48,245 nt of DNA from 2-02-FULL-45-10 sp964478235. GTDB lineage: Bacteria > Patescibacteriota > Patescibacteriia > Magasanikbacterales > GWA2-37-8. How positions within the stretch are numbered: position 1 is the stretch's first letter; each line of letters starts with the position of its first letter. Shown here piece after piece: positions 39,496-47,027 of this stretch. A program made the translations under genes and the position numbers. Where the stretch lies: NCBI GenBank assembly GCA_964478235.1, contig CAYZGX010000007.1, positions 1-48,245 on the forward strand. The letters are read 5' to 3'. The notes under the pieces were generated by a model that made no database searches, was not told where the DNA came from, and was given only the letters and a program-made list of their open reading frames with translations.

Positions 39496-40203
39496 TCAAG
39501 AATGACGATGATTACGTTTCACTGTCTTGGTATTGTGATGAGTTTTGGCAAACAGCTCTCGCTCCGAGGCTATTCCTAGAGATTCCACATGCAAGCCACC
39601 ATCACCATCTAAGCAAATAACTTGCGATGAAACATCGTAGACCACCTCAGTCTCATGCGAAATTAAAATAATGGTCATTTGATGTTCTTGATTCAAATGT
39701 TTGATAATTTCATAAAAACTGTGCGATCCGGCGCTATCAATACCAGCTGTCGGCTCGTCCAAAATAAGAATATGCGGCTTAGACAATAACGCCTGCACAA
39801 TCAACACTCGCTGCAACTGTCCACCAGACAATTCACCAAGACGTTTTGTAAGAAGTAAATCAATTTGTAAATCTCGCACTAGCTCTTGTTCGGAATCTTT
39901 GGTAGAAACACCATGCACCAACGACAAAAACTCCTGAACAGTGATTGGGAAGGTACGATCAAAATCAAAGCGCTGCGGCACATAACCAATATACTGTGTC
40001 CCACGCGTGAGCGGATGACCATCAACGGTAACAACCCCCGAATATGGAATAAGACCAAGCAAAGCTTTCACCAAAGTTGATTTACCAGAACCATTTGGTC
40101 CCACCACTGAAACGATCTCACCTTTTTCAATACTAAAACTAACCTGATCCAATACCTGGTTAGTTCCATACGAGACTGATAAGTTGTTCACTCCTAAAAA
40201 CAT
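39496..40203 (-). CDS. znuC: zinc/manganese ABC transporter ATP-binding protein
   Basis: 235 residues. Walker A SVVGPNGSGKSTLVKALLGL (about 33-52), signature LGELSGGQLQRVLIVQALLS, Walker B HILILDEPTAGIDSAG and the H-loop ILISHETEVVYDVS. The tail is His-rich (KTHHNTKTVKRNHRHS), which may sense or store metal. One base after the znuA stop. Confidence 0.92.
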   Translation of the reverse strand: MFLGVNNLSVSYGTNQVLDQVSFSIEKGEIVSVVGPNGSGKSTLVKALLGLIPYSGVVTVDGHPLTRGTQYIGYVPQRFDFDRTFPITVQEFLSLVHGVSTKDSEQELVRDLQIDLLLTKRLGELSGGQLQRVLIVQALLSKPHILILDEPTAGIDSAGSHSFYEIIKHLNQEHQMTIILISHETEVVYDVSSQVICLDGDGGLHVESLGIASERELFAKTHHNTKTVKRNHRHS

Positions 40204-40204
40204 A

Positions 40205-41131
40205 TTAGTTCCCCTTGAGAGCTGTAGCTATAGTATCCGCGTTTGTACGCAAAAGGTCAATATAACTTTGTGTGCTTGTGGTAGTGCCACCAATCGGATC
40301 AAGTGTGGCGAGCGTAATGTTCAAATCACGCGCCACCTGACTAATCGCTTCAGCTGAAAATTGCGGCTCAATAAATAAAACTGAAATATTCTTTTGTTTA
40401 ATAGCTGTAATCAATTCTGCTAAATACCGCGGCGACGGCTCGCGACCAGGAAACGGTTCAAAGGTCCCAGCGATAGTGAGGCCGTAGCTTTCAGCAAAAT
40501 ACTGCCAAGCACCATGAAAAGTAACAATATCTCGGGACGGCAATCCCGACAGCGTCTTTTTAATAGCCATGTCAGCAGAAGATAATTGAACAAGATACTG
40601 CTGAAGATTGGTTTCAAAAACTGTTGCTTGCGTTGGATATTCAGCCGATAATTCTCGAGTAATTGTTTTGGCAATTATTACAGCATTATTAACAGTCAAA
40701 AAATAATGCGGATCAAACGAACCGTGTTCGGCATGTTCTTCAGATGTTTCAGTTTCATGATCGGCGCCTTCTTCCAGAGATGGTTTCAAAACAACACTGT
40801 GCGACAAATCAACAATCGTCGCCCGTTCATTGGCCGACAGAGCAACTGTATCTGTCCAATCATCTAAGCCTGCACCGATTTTGAAAAATACTTCTGCCCC
40901 AGCGACCGACTGCACCGCTTGTGGTGTTGGCTCAAACGTATGTTCACTCATACCCGGAGGCAAAAGCATCACTACACGAAGTGTATCCCCAGCAATCTGA
41001 CGAGTGATATCCGCCAACGGAAAAATAGACGCCACCACCACCGGACGAGTGTCGGTGAAAGTTGGCGACTGAGCGCATCCGGCGCCCAAGGCGACAAGAG
41101 CAATACTTAAAGCAATAAGATAACGAATCAT
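40205..41131 (-). CDS. znuA: zinc/manganese-binding lipoprotein of the ABC transporter
   Basis: 308 residues from the ATG at 41131. Lipobox ALVALGAGC (Cys about 19). Cluster 9 metal-binding features: SIFPLADITRQIAGDTLRVV, the ligand block PPGMSEHTFEPTPQ, an acidic His-rich loop (GADHETETSEEHAEHGSFDP) and PHYFL, ITFHGAWQYFAESYGL (given as FHGAWQYF) and LFIEPQFS. The His-rich loop favours zinc. The gene starts ten bases after a -10 that overlaps a palindromic operator. Confidence 0.92.
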   Translation of the reverse strand: MIRYLIALSIALVALGAGCAQSPTFTDTRPVVVASIFPLADITRQIAGDTLRVVMLLPPGMSEHTFEPTPQAVQSVAGAEVFFKIGAGLDDWTDTVALSANERATIVDLSHSVVLKPSLEEGADHETETSEEHAEHGSFDPHYFLTVNNAVIIAKTITRELSAEYPTQATVFETNLQQYLVQLSSADMAIKKTLSGLPSRDIVTFHGAWQYFAESYGLTIAGTFEPFPGREPSPRYLAELITAIKQKNISVLFIEPQFSAEAISQVARDLNITLATLDPIGGTTTSTQSYIDLLRTNADTIATALKGN

Positions 41132-41141
41132 AGTACCAATA

Positions 41142-41170
41142 CTATAACGCAAATGAGTTGCATTTGTCAA
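41142..41170 (-). promoter_or_regulatory. znuABC promoter with embedded palindromic operator
   Basis: Minus strand TTGACA (41165-41170), 17 nt, TTATAG (41142-41147). A perfect palindrome CAAATG-AGTTG-CATTTG (41150-41166) fills most of the spacer and touches the -35. This position suits a repressor of the Zur/Fur or MntR type; the arms share ATTT-type half-sites with Zur boxes but do not match one fully. Confidence 0.75.
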
Positions 41171-41189
41171 GCACCCCCTAAAACGAAAG

Positions 41190-41230
41190 CGAGACCACCA
41201 GCTTTCATCCCTCTGGGGACTAGGCTAGCG
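41190..41230 (-). terminator. probable terminator of the 63-residue gene
   Basis: Minus strand CGAGACC..GGTCTCG with an inner AGC/GCT and a large loop, followed by CTTTCGTTTT. Weak T-tract. Confidence 0.5.
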
Positions 41231-41258
41231 GTCTCGGAAAAAGATCGAATGAATTTTG

Positions 41259-41450
41259 CTACTTACCCTTCGCGGCCTTGGCGGCAGCGAAGTCGGCCTT
41301 CACGAAAGCGTCGGCGCCGTCCTTGGACTTGCCAATCGCGACCCGAGCGCTCCGACCGTGGAAACCGAGAAAGGTGTTGCCCGCGTTGTCGCGGTACACC
41401 GGACGGGAATGAGTCGTGCCCCGAACAGGGACGGTACCAATTTTGCCCAT
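41259..41450 (-). CDS. small basic GC-rich protein, unknown
   Basis: 63 residues, starting MGKIGTVPVRGTTHSRPVYR, with NAGNTFLGFHGRSARVAIGK and an Ala/Lys-rich helix at the C-terminus (DFAAAKAAKGK). The charge suggests nucleic acid binding but no family is recognised. GC is far above that of the neighbours. GAGAG precedes the ATG and a strong promoter lies upstream. Confidence 0.6.
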   Translation of the reverse strand: MGKIGTVPVRGTTHSRPVYRDNAGNTFLGFHGRSARVAIGKSKDGADAFVKADFAAAKAAKGK

Positions 41451-41510
41451 GAGAACTCTCTCAAAGGCGTATGTAGGCCTACCACCATGGCGGCCATCAA
41501 CGCACCAAAA

Positions 41511-41540
41511 AGTATACCAAAAAAATAGCCAATTTGTCAA
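41511..41540 (-). promoter_or_regulatory. promoter of the 63-residue gene, preceded by TTTGGCTAA motif
   Basis: Minus strand TTGACA (41535-41540), 18 nt, TATACT (41511-41516). ATTTGGCTAAGATTAAACAA begins three bases beyond the -35 (41543) and is almost identical to 30949-30968. Confidence 0.8.
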
Positions 41541-41607
41541 TGATTTGGCTAAGATTAAACAAAAAAGAGACCTTTCAACAGCCTCTTCTTTATATATCTA
41601 TCTAGAT

Positions 41608-41964
41608 TTACCACCCCGCCATGGCAATATCGGCCTGAATTTGCGCCCGTAAGGCCTCAACTGAGCCAAATTCTCGCGGTTCGCGCAGCCATTTTTCGGG
41701 GACAACTTCCACCGCCTGGCCATACAGATTGCCCGACCAGTCTTTTATATATATTTCAAAACAGTCAGCCTTAGTCAGCGAATTAATCCCAAAATAGATA
41801 AGCGCCCGATACACCGCTCCCTGAACCACAGCTGTCCCAACATACAAACCAAGCGGTAAACCCGCCTCTAATGCCAAAGTAACGGGTAAATTAGCGGTTG
41901 GCGAACCAAGCGCTCGCCCCACTCCTTGCCCTCGTTCAATAGTGCCAAAAATGTGATACTTCAT
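41608..41964 (-). CDS. stand-alone riboflavin kinase domain
   Basis: 118 residues. It matches the C-terminal flavokinase part of RibF: FGTIERGQGVGRALGSPTAN (P-loop-like and PTAN motif), LGLYVGTAVVQGAVYRALIY, FGINSLTKADCFEIYIKDWS and NLYGQAVEVVPEKWLREPRE. The catalytic Glu in CFEIYI is kept. The FAD synthetase domain of bifunctional RibF is missing, so the product would be FMN only, unless another gene makes FAD. The usual N.G..PT block is altered to INSLTK. Confidence 0.85.
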   Translation of the reverse strand: MKYHIFGTIERGQGVGRALGSPTANLPVTLALEAGLPLGLYVGTAVVQGAVYRALIYFGINSLTKADCFEIYIKDWSGNLYGQAVEVVPEKWLREPREFGSVEALRAQIQADIAMAGW

Positions 41965-42046
41965 AGAATTTTGTTCAGCGAGTATACCAAAAAGAGGCAA
42001 ATAGACAAAGGGGGTCTAAATTGCTACACTACAATCACTAAATTGT

Positions 42047-42700
42047 ATGAATAAAGCTCTTCGCGTTCTCATTTTGTCAGATTTATTTATTTTGAGCAGC
42101 TTCGGCCTCATCTCGCCGATTTTTTCTATTTTCATTATCAAACAAATCCCTGATGCCACGATCGCTTCGGCTGGTATGGCCATCACCATTCAGATGTTTA
42201 CTAAAGCGATTCTCCAAATTGTGGTTGGTAAATGGACTGATGAAGAAAAAGGCAACTGTCGCGAGCTCTATTCTATGCTCGCCGGATCACTTCTCATCAG
42301 CATTGTTCCGCTTGGCTACATTTTATGTAAAACGATTGCCGGCCTCTACCTTATTCAAATTGTCTATGGTCTTGGACAAGCCTTGGCCTATCCAAGTTGG
42401 AAAGTATTATTTAACCGCTACCTCAATCAAGATCGTGCCGGCTATGAATTTAGTATTTACGACACCGTTGTTGGCCTCGGAATCGCTTCGGCGGCAGCTA
42501 TCGGTGGCTATATTGCCAACACCTATTCCTTTACCCCACTCTTTATCGCCGTCTCTGTAGTTTCATTCTTGGGTACGGGGCTTTTGGTCTATATTTTCAA
42601 AGAAGAATGTACCTGTCGCATTCATCTACCTGTTTCTGCTGAACTAAAACTTAAATACAACCGTCGCACTAGTCATCACGCTGTAAAACAACTCAAATAG
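42047..42700 (+). CDS. half-size MFS-type transporter (6 membrane helices)
   Basis: 217 residues. The N-terminal six helices of a major facilitator protein, with loop 2-3 motif VVGKWTDEEKGNCRELY and the helix-4/5 block YGLGQALAYPSWKVLFNRYL. Full MFS proteins have ~400 residues and 12 helices; here a charged tail (KLKYNRRTSHHAVKQLK) follows helix 6 and the next gene starts two bases later, so this is a natural half protein, not a cut at the window edge. It may work as a homodimer or be degenerate. Confidence 0.75.
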   Translation: MNKALRVLILSDLFILSSFGLISPIFSIFIIKQIPDATIASAGMAITIQMFTKAILQIVVGKWTDEEKGNCRELYSMLAGSLLISIVPLGYILCKTIAGLYLIQIVYGLGQALAYPSWKVLFNRYLNQDRAGYEFSIYDTVVGLGIASAAAIGGYIANTYSFTPLFIAVSVVSFLGTGLLVYIFKEECTCRIHLPVSAELKLKYNRRTSHHAVKQLK

Positions 42701-42701
42701 T

Positions 42702-43256
42702 ATGCCTAGTTTCACCTTTGGAAAAGATACGATTACCTATCGAGGGAAAATTTTTACTATTCACACTCGACCAGTCACCTTGCCCGACGGCACCAAAACA
42801 ACGTTTGAATATTGTGAACGACCAAGCACTGTTACCATCCTTGCTTTTAACGAAAAACAGGAATTACTTCTTATTAAAGAGCTTCGCCCTGGGTTTAAAC
42901 AACCAGTATGGTTCTTGCCGGCAGGTATGATTGATCCCGGCGAAACACCAAAAAAAGCAGCGGGGCGCGAGCTCCGCGAAGAAACTGGTTTTGCCGCCAA
43001 AGAATTACAGCTCATTCAAAAAAAATCTCCTTCCACCAAACTTATTTGGGACATTTATCTCTTTGCTGCCCGCGGACTTACCAAAAATCCGCTACCACAC
43101 GATCCAGGCGAATATATTACTCCGCATTTTGTGTCGCTCAAAAAAGCCGTGGCCATGGCCCTTGCTGGCGATATTGAAAATGAATTTATTGCCTACACTA
43201 TTATTCGTTTTTACGAAAAACAAAAACGAAAACAGTTTAGTTGGAAAAAAATATGA
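42702..43256 (+). CDS. NUDIX hydrolase, ADP-ribose pyrophosphatase-like
   Basis: 184 residues. The Nudix box GMIDPGETPKKAAGRELREE followed by TGFAA lies at about 74-98, after a beta domain typical of ADP-sugar pyrophosphatases (TFEYCERPSTVTILAFNEKQ, LLLIKELRPGFKQPVWFLPA). Likely hydrolyses ADP-ribose or related nucleotide sugars. Its stop overlaps the next start (ATGA), indicating coupled translation. Confidence 0.88.
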   Translation: MPSFTFGKDTITYRGKIFTIHTRPVTLPDGTKTTFEYCERPSTVTILAFNEKQELLLIKELRPGFKQPVWFLPAGMIDPGETPKKAAGRELREETGFAAKELQLIQKKSPSTKLIWDIYLFAARGLTKNPLPHDPGEYITPHFVSLKKAVAMALAGDIENEFIAYTIIRFYEKQKRKQFSWKKI

Positions 43257-44509
43257 CGCTCACCCTTGTTCTTGTCTTCACTCTCGCCTATTGTTTCTTC
43301 GCTTGGACCAATTTTCGTCTAGCGTTGTATTTTTTTTGTTTACTCCTGCCCACCTATCTCATTCGCTTTGCCATCGGCCCGCTTCCCTCCACCCTGCTTG
43401 AAATGTCCTTTGGGGCAATCGCTCTTGTCTGGCTCGTTCGCTATGCCAAAAACGATCTACCAAAAATAAAACAGACTCTAACCGACAACAAACTTTTAGC
43501 TTGGTCACTCAGCATTTTCTTTATCGCTTCACTCGCTGGTATTTTTGTCAGTGACATGTGGTTTTATTCACTCGGTCAGTGGCGCGCCTACTTTTTTGAA
43601 CCATTAGTATTGTTTATCGTCTGTATTGGACGCCGAGAAATGCTATCGGGATACAAGCTCGTGAGCGCCCTTATACTTGGAAGCGTCAGCGTCAGCGTTC
43701 TCGCTGTTCTTCAAAAAATAACCGGGTCATTTTTTCCACCAAGCTTATGGGACGACGAACTCTTTGGCCGAGTCACCTCTTTCTACACATCCCCCAACGC
43801 TATCGGGCTCTATCTCGCCCCACTTATTCCTTTTGCAGCGAGCGGAGCGCTTGATGCCTGGAAGAAAAACAAAAAAAGAATAAGTATATTTTTAACAGTT
43901 ATAGTATTACTCAGTTTGGGTGCGATTCTGGCCAGCCGATCGCTCGGTGCCATACTCGCCCTGATCATTGGTGCGGTAGTCTATCTATGGACACTTGGTT
44001 GGCGCCGAATAGTGGCTGGTGGACTTATCGCTGTCAGTCTTTTATTTTTTATTCCTCCGGTACAAAATTTTATTGCTTCCAAAAACACTTCAAGTAGTAA
44101 CCGTCTCACACTTTGGAGCTATTCCAAGGACTTTTTGACCACTTCCCCAAAAAACTTTGTCTTTGGCGCTGGTATCCGTCAATTTTTCCGCAAGGTTCAA
44201 AAAGAACACTACAACCAAGAAGAGCTAGAGCGCCTTATTTACCCACACAATATCCTTCTTAATTTTTGGACAGAGATCGGACTCTTCGGAATGCTCGGGT
44301 TTGTTGGTGTCCTCATCGCTTTATTTCGCCTCGCTCTTCGGATTAGCCAAAAAGATTTACTCTTTGGCGCTGGAGCGCTTTCAGCTCTTACTATTTTCAC
44401 CGCTCATGGCCTCATCGACGTCCCCTATTTCAAAAACGATCTCGCTTTTATCTTTTGGATACTTGCTACCAGTATCTGGCTCGTTTCTTCTAATAAAAAA
44501 AGTACTTAG
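43253..44509 (+). CDS. O-antigen ligase/polymerase-like membrane protein (Wzy/WaaL family)
   Basis: 418 residues with about 12 membrane helices. The ligase-type periplasmic region is recognisable: FYTSPNAIGLYLAPLIPFAA, ASRSLGAILALIIG, and NRLTLWSYSKDFLTTSP... then YPHNILLNFWTEIGLFGMLG, the last being the conserved H-N-x-x-L block. Members link or polymerise surface glycans. The ATGA overlap with the NUDIX gene and the 3-base gap to the next gene indicate one operon. Confidence 0.88.
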   Translation: MTLTLVLVFTLAYCFFAWTNFRLALYFFCLLLPTYLIRFAIGPLPSTLLEMSFGAIALVWLVRYAKNDLPKIKQTLTDNKLLAWSLSIFFIASLAGIFVSDMWFYSLGQWRAYFFEPLVLFIVCIGRREMLSGYKLVSALILGSVSVSVLAVLQKITGSFFPPSLWDDELFGRVTSFYTSPNAIGLYLAPLIPFAASGALDAWKKNKKRISIFLTVIVLLSLGAILASRSLGAILALIIGAVVYLWTLGWRRIVAGGLIAVSLLFFIPPVQNFIASKNTSSSNRLTLWSYSKDFLTTSPKNFVFGAGIRQFFRKVQKEHYNQEELERLIYPHNILLNFWTEIGLFGMLGFVGVLIALFRLALRISQKDLLFGAGALSALTIFTAHGLIDVPYFKNDLAFIFWILATSIWLVSSNKKST

Positions 44510-44512
44510 CCT

Positions 44513-45016
44513 ATGTGGCGCTACTATTTCACTTCCCTCATTCTTGCGCCGGGGGTCATTGTCCACGAGCTAGGACACGTCTTTTTTTGTATACTTTCTG
44601 GCGTAAAAATTCACCGCCTCATTTTGTTTCGTTTTAGCCGAACCGCCGGCTATGTTGTCCACGACGAACCGAGATCGAGCTTCCAGGCGCTCTTTATCGC
44701 TCTCGGACCATTGCTTATCAACAGCGCTGTCACCCTATACCTCTTCTCGCTCGTTACCAAACCCTATCAAACGCTTGCTAACGGTTTGTATCTCTGGCTT
44801 GGAATCACTATTGGGCTTCAAGCCATCCCCTCCAATGGCGACGCTAAAGCACTCCTCACCACCACCAACCACGCTATTGCTCGAAACCCACTCGCCATCG
44901 TCATCTACCCAGTAACACTCATCATTTTTCTCCTCAACCTTCTCAAGCGACTCTACATAGATTTCTTATTTGTGGCCTTTCTGTGGTGGACAGCCAGCCT
45001 CGTTTTTATCCAATAA
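44513..45016 (+). CDS. M50-like membrane metalloprotease
   Basis: 167 residues, hydrophobic. The zinc motif HELGH lies in PGVIVHELGHVFFCILSGVK (about 13-32) inside a membrane segment, and a second acidic block NGDAKALL (about 103-110) could give the third ligand, as NxxPxxxLDG does in site-2 proteases. Short for the family (typical S2P >300), so a minimal intramembrane protease is likely. Confidence 0.75.
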   Translation: MWRYYFTSLILAPGVIVHELGHVFFCILSGVKIHRLILFRFSRTAGYVVHDEPRSSFQALFIALGPLLINSAVTLYLFSLVTKPYQTLANGLYLWLGITIGLQAIPSNGDAKALLTTTNHAIARNPLAIVIYPVTLIIFLLNLLKRLYIDFLFVAFLWWTASLVFIQ

Positions 45017-45050
45017 AAAAATCCCAGCCATTTAGCCGGGATTTTTAATA
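45017..45050. terminator. bidirectional terminator
   Basis: AAAAATCCC-A-GCC ATTTA GCCGGGATTTTT between convergent genes. Confidence 0.8.
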
Positions 45051-45056
45051 GTCAAA

Positions 45057-45476
45057 CTATTTTTTTCCAGAATCAATTTTAAATCGCTGGTCGTTGAGCA
45101 TTAAAACCAAGAGAATCAAAAAGGTGGTGGCGATACTTAAGACAAAATATTCCGCACCAATCGCCATACCAATGGCCGCCGTTATCCAGAGGCCGGCAGC
45201 AGTGGTGAGTCCTTCAATATGCGAATCATTACCTTTGTGGAGAATAGTGCCTGCACCCAAGAAACCGATACCAGTCAGGATTTGACCCATCATGGTTGGC
45301 GAATTAAGAGACAGGGCGATAACCGTGACAAGCGTCGCCCCAGCAGTGACCAGCGCATAGGTGCGGGGGCCAGCAGATTTACCCGAACGCTCGCGCTGAA
45401 TACCTAAAACACCACCAAGGACAACAGCCAAAAGGATCTGGCCAATAGCCTGTAGTTCAAGAGGGGCAATCTGCAT
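45057..45476 (-). CDS. MgtC/SapB family membrane protein
   Basis: 139 residues, four helices. MgtC signature: LLAVVLGGVLGIQRERSGKS, GPRTYALVTAGATLVTVIAL and LTGIGFLGAGTILHKGN. These proteins support growth at low Mg2+ or inside hosts, apparently by modulating ATP synthase or membrane energetics. Length fits the short form lacking the C-terminal domain. Confidence 0.88.
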   Translation of the reverse strand: MQIAPLELQAIGQILLAVVLGGVLGIQRERSGKSAGPRTYALVTAGATLVTVIALSLNSPTMMGQILTGIGFLGAGTILHKGNDSHIEGLTTAAGLWITAAIGMAIGAEYFVLSIATTFLILLVLMLNDQRFKIDSGKK

Positions 45477-45507
45477 AACAAAAGATACTTAAAGAATAAC
45501 TAGGGTT

Positions 45508-45551
45508 AGTATAGCACATATATTGACATTCTTTAACCGAATTGGTATAGT
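45508..45551. promoter_or_regulatory. divergent promoters for mgtC-like gene and tRNA-Ala
   Basis: Plus: TTGACA (45523-45528), 17 nt, TATAGT (45546-45551) for tRNA-Ala. Minus: TATACT (complement of 45508-45513) with a weak -35 TTAAAG for the MgtC gene. Confidence 0.7.
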
Positions 45552-45566
45552 GTTCTCACAAAAAAC

Positions 45567-45639
45567 GGGCCTGTAGCTCAGTTGGTAGAGCAGTGCTTTT
45601 GCAAAGCAAAGGTCATCGGTTCAAATCCGATCAGGTCCA
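45567..45639 (+). tRNA. tRNA-Ala (anticodon TGC)
   Basis: 73 nt: acceptor GGGCCTG/CAGGTCC, D-arm TAGCTCAGTTGGTAGAGCA, anticodon loop TTTGCAA (TGC), T-arm ATCGGTTCAAATCCGAT. CCA is not encoded. Confidence 0.95.
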
Positions 45640-45642
45640 CTA

Positions 45643-45675
45643 ATACAATAACACCGCCATTCGTGGCGGTGTTAT
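45643..45675 (+). terminator. terminator after tRNA-Ala
   Basis: TAACACCGCCA TTCG TGGCGGTGTTA TTATATT. Confidence 0.85.
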
Positions 45676-45684
45676 TATATTAAT

Positions 45685-45852
45685 TGAACGAAGAGAGGAT
45701 TTGAACCAAAGGTGGTAGGAAAAGTATTTTCCTACATGCTGAGGAAAGGCTCTGGAAAACCCGAAGGTTTTTCAGGGAGCGAATGGCAATGAGCGACTCA
45801 ACTCCGATCAGGTCCACACGAAAAAACACCACTTTATAACTGGTGTTTTTTA
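45685..45852. repeat. tRNA-linked inverted element B with duplicated tRNA 3' end
   Basis: GGATTTGAACC (45697-45707) is the reverse complement of the tRNA-Ala T-arm. A 9-bp hairpin GTAGGAAAA GTA TTTTCCTAC and TGCTGAGGAA follow, the same order as in element A. A second hairpin CTGGAAAACC CGAA GGTTTTTCAG comes next. The element ends with TCCGATCAGGTCCAC (45803-45817), an exact 15-bp copy of the tRNA-Ala 3' end (45626-45640), and its own terminator (AACACCA..TGGTGTTTTTT, 45824-45852). Confidence 0.7.
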
Positions 45853-45862
45853 ATTAGTAGCG

Positions 45863-45891
45863 TTGACAAACCGCCGTTTTAATGCTATGTA
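45863..45891 (+). promoter_or_regulatory. promoter of the 163-residue gene
   Basis: TTGACA, 17 nt, TATGTA; a GGAGG ribosome site precedes the ATG at 45936. Confidence 0.7.
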
Positions 45892-45935
45892 TATGAAAGT
45901 TGTTGTGCTCTTTCCCCTATCCCTGGAGGCAAGTC

Positions 45936-46427
45936 ATGCCACGAATCAAAAAGTGGAACGACATCAACGCGCTCAAGCATCGCGAATTGAAACAGCTCTT
46001 GTTCTTTCTTGATATGGATTTCGAAGAGGATCGAAAAATCGCCGAACGATTCCCGGAGTTTTTTCTCGAAGAGTGGCCAGCCAATATACCGGTCCCCCTC
46101 TCGGAGATCCAACACACAGCCAATCAAGAAGTCCGTGGTGAAAGCACTGACCCTGCCATCACCACCACTTTTCTGGTCAGCTACCAAGCTGTGAAGAAGT
46201 ATGGCATCCCCGTCATTGAGTTCTCGCTCGTGCCCGATCGAAGCAACCTGGACTGGACCGAGCCATTGCCCCTCCTCCCTCCCGAGCTAGAATCGGCCAA
46301 GGGGGCCAAAAACGGTGACATCTTTGAGTACAAAGGTCAGAAGCTGGTGGTTCTGGAAAACAACCAAAGCCCCCAAATGCAACTCATCTGCTTTGCTCCC
46401 GCCAAGTTCATCGCTGTCGATCAGTGA
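45936..46427 (+). CDS. hypothetical protein, GC-rich solitary gene
   Basis: 163 residues, starting MPRIKKWNDINALKHRELKQ, soluble, acidic in the middle (FFLDMDFEEDRKIAERFPEF) with a hydrophobic C-terminal strand pattern (GQKLVVLENN, MQLICFAPAKFIAVD). No family recognised. Like the genes at 31234, 33932 and 41259 it stands alone with a canonical promoter, good ribosome site, strong terminator and a codon choice richer in G+C than its neighbours. Confidence 0.65.
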   Translation: MPRIKKWNDINALKHRELKQLLFFLDMDFEEDRKIAERFPEFFLEEWPANIPVPLSEIQHTANQEVRGESTDPAITTTFLVSYQAVKKYGIPVIEFSLVPDRSNLDWTEPLPLLPPELESAKGAKNGDIFEYKGQKLVVLENNQSPQMQLICFAPAKFIAVDQ

Positions 46428-46482
46428 TTTTATCGCAGTAGTGTCACCTGCCTGCAAACGAGTATCTAGGGCTGACACAAAA

Positions 46483-46544
46483 GACCGCCCATCTCATTCT
46501 AACTCTATATTTTACATAGAGATCGGATGAGAGCGGTCTTTTTT
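46483..46544 (+). terminator. terminator with long loop after the 163-residue gene
   Basis: AAAGACCGC-CCATCTCATTC and GGATGAGAG-CGGTCTTTTTT pair around an inner hairpin with arms CTCTAT/ATAGAG. Confidence 0.8.
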
Positions 46545-46588
46545 GTTTACGAAACAACTCTACCCTGTTACACTCCAACTACCACTCT

Positions 46589-47005
46589 ATGCCTACACTT
46601 CCTACCAAAGCTATTAAAGGCCTTATTCAAAAAAACGGGAAAATCCTGCTTCTACAGCGCCAAAAGAAGCCTGGTGACACCGCCAATTGGGATCTACCAG
46701 GCGGACTGTGTGAGCCAGGCGAAACCGAAGTAGACGCACTAAAACGAGAAATTCAGGAAGAACTTGGTGTTGAAGTTGTTGTCGGCAAACCAACGGGATC
46801 GTGGTTTTTTATTAGACCAACCGACGGACAAAAGGTGTTAGCACAAAATTATGTGTGCCACCTCAAAAATATCGACACATCTATTATGCTCAGCGGTGAA
46901 CATACTGATTATGTTTGGATCTCTCCAAAAGAAATTACCCGCTTCCCAATCAAAAACCAATCACTAGCTGAAACTATTTTACAAGAATTGGGTGATATAA
47001 AATAA
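46589..47005 (+). CDS. NUDIX hydrolase, MutT-like
   Basis: 138 residues, normal for MutT. Nudix box GLCEPGETEVDALKREIQEE followed by LGVEV at about 39-63, after KAIKGLIQKNGKILLLQRQK. Substrate (oxidised or other nucleoside triphosphates) cannot be read from sequence. Promoter TTTACG-17-TACACT; the -10 is 14 bases before the ATG. Confidence 0.88.
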   Translation: MPTLPTKAIKGLIQKNGKILLLQRQKKPGDTANWDLPGGLCEPGETEVDALKREIQEELGVEVVVGKPTGSWFFIRPTDGQKVLAQNYVCHLKNIDTSIMLSGEHTDYVWISPKEITRFPIKNQSLAETILQELGDIK

Positions 47006-47027
47006 AGAAAAAATAAAGTCATCCCCA

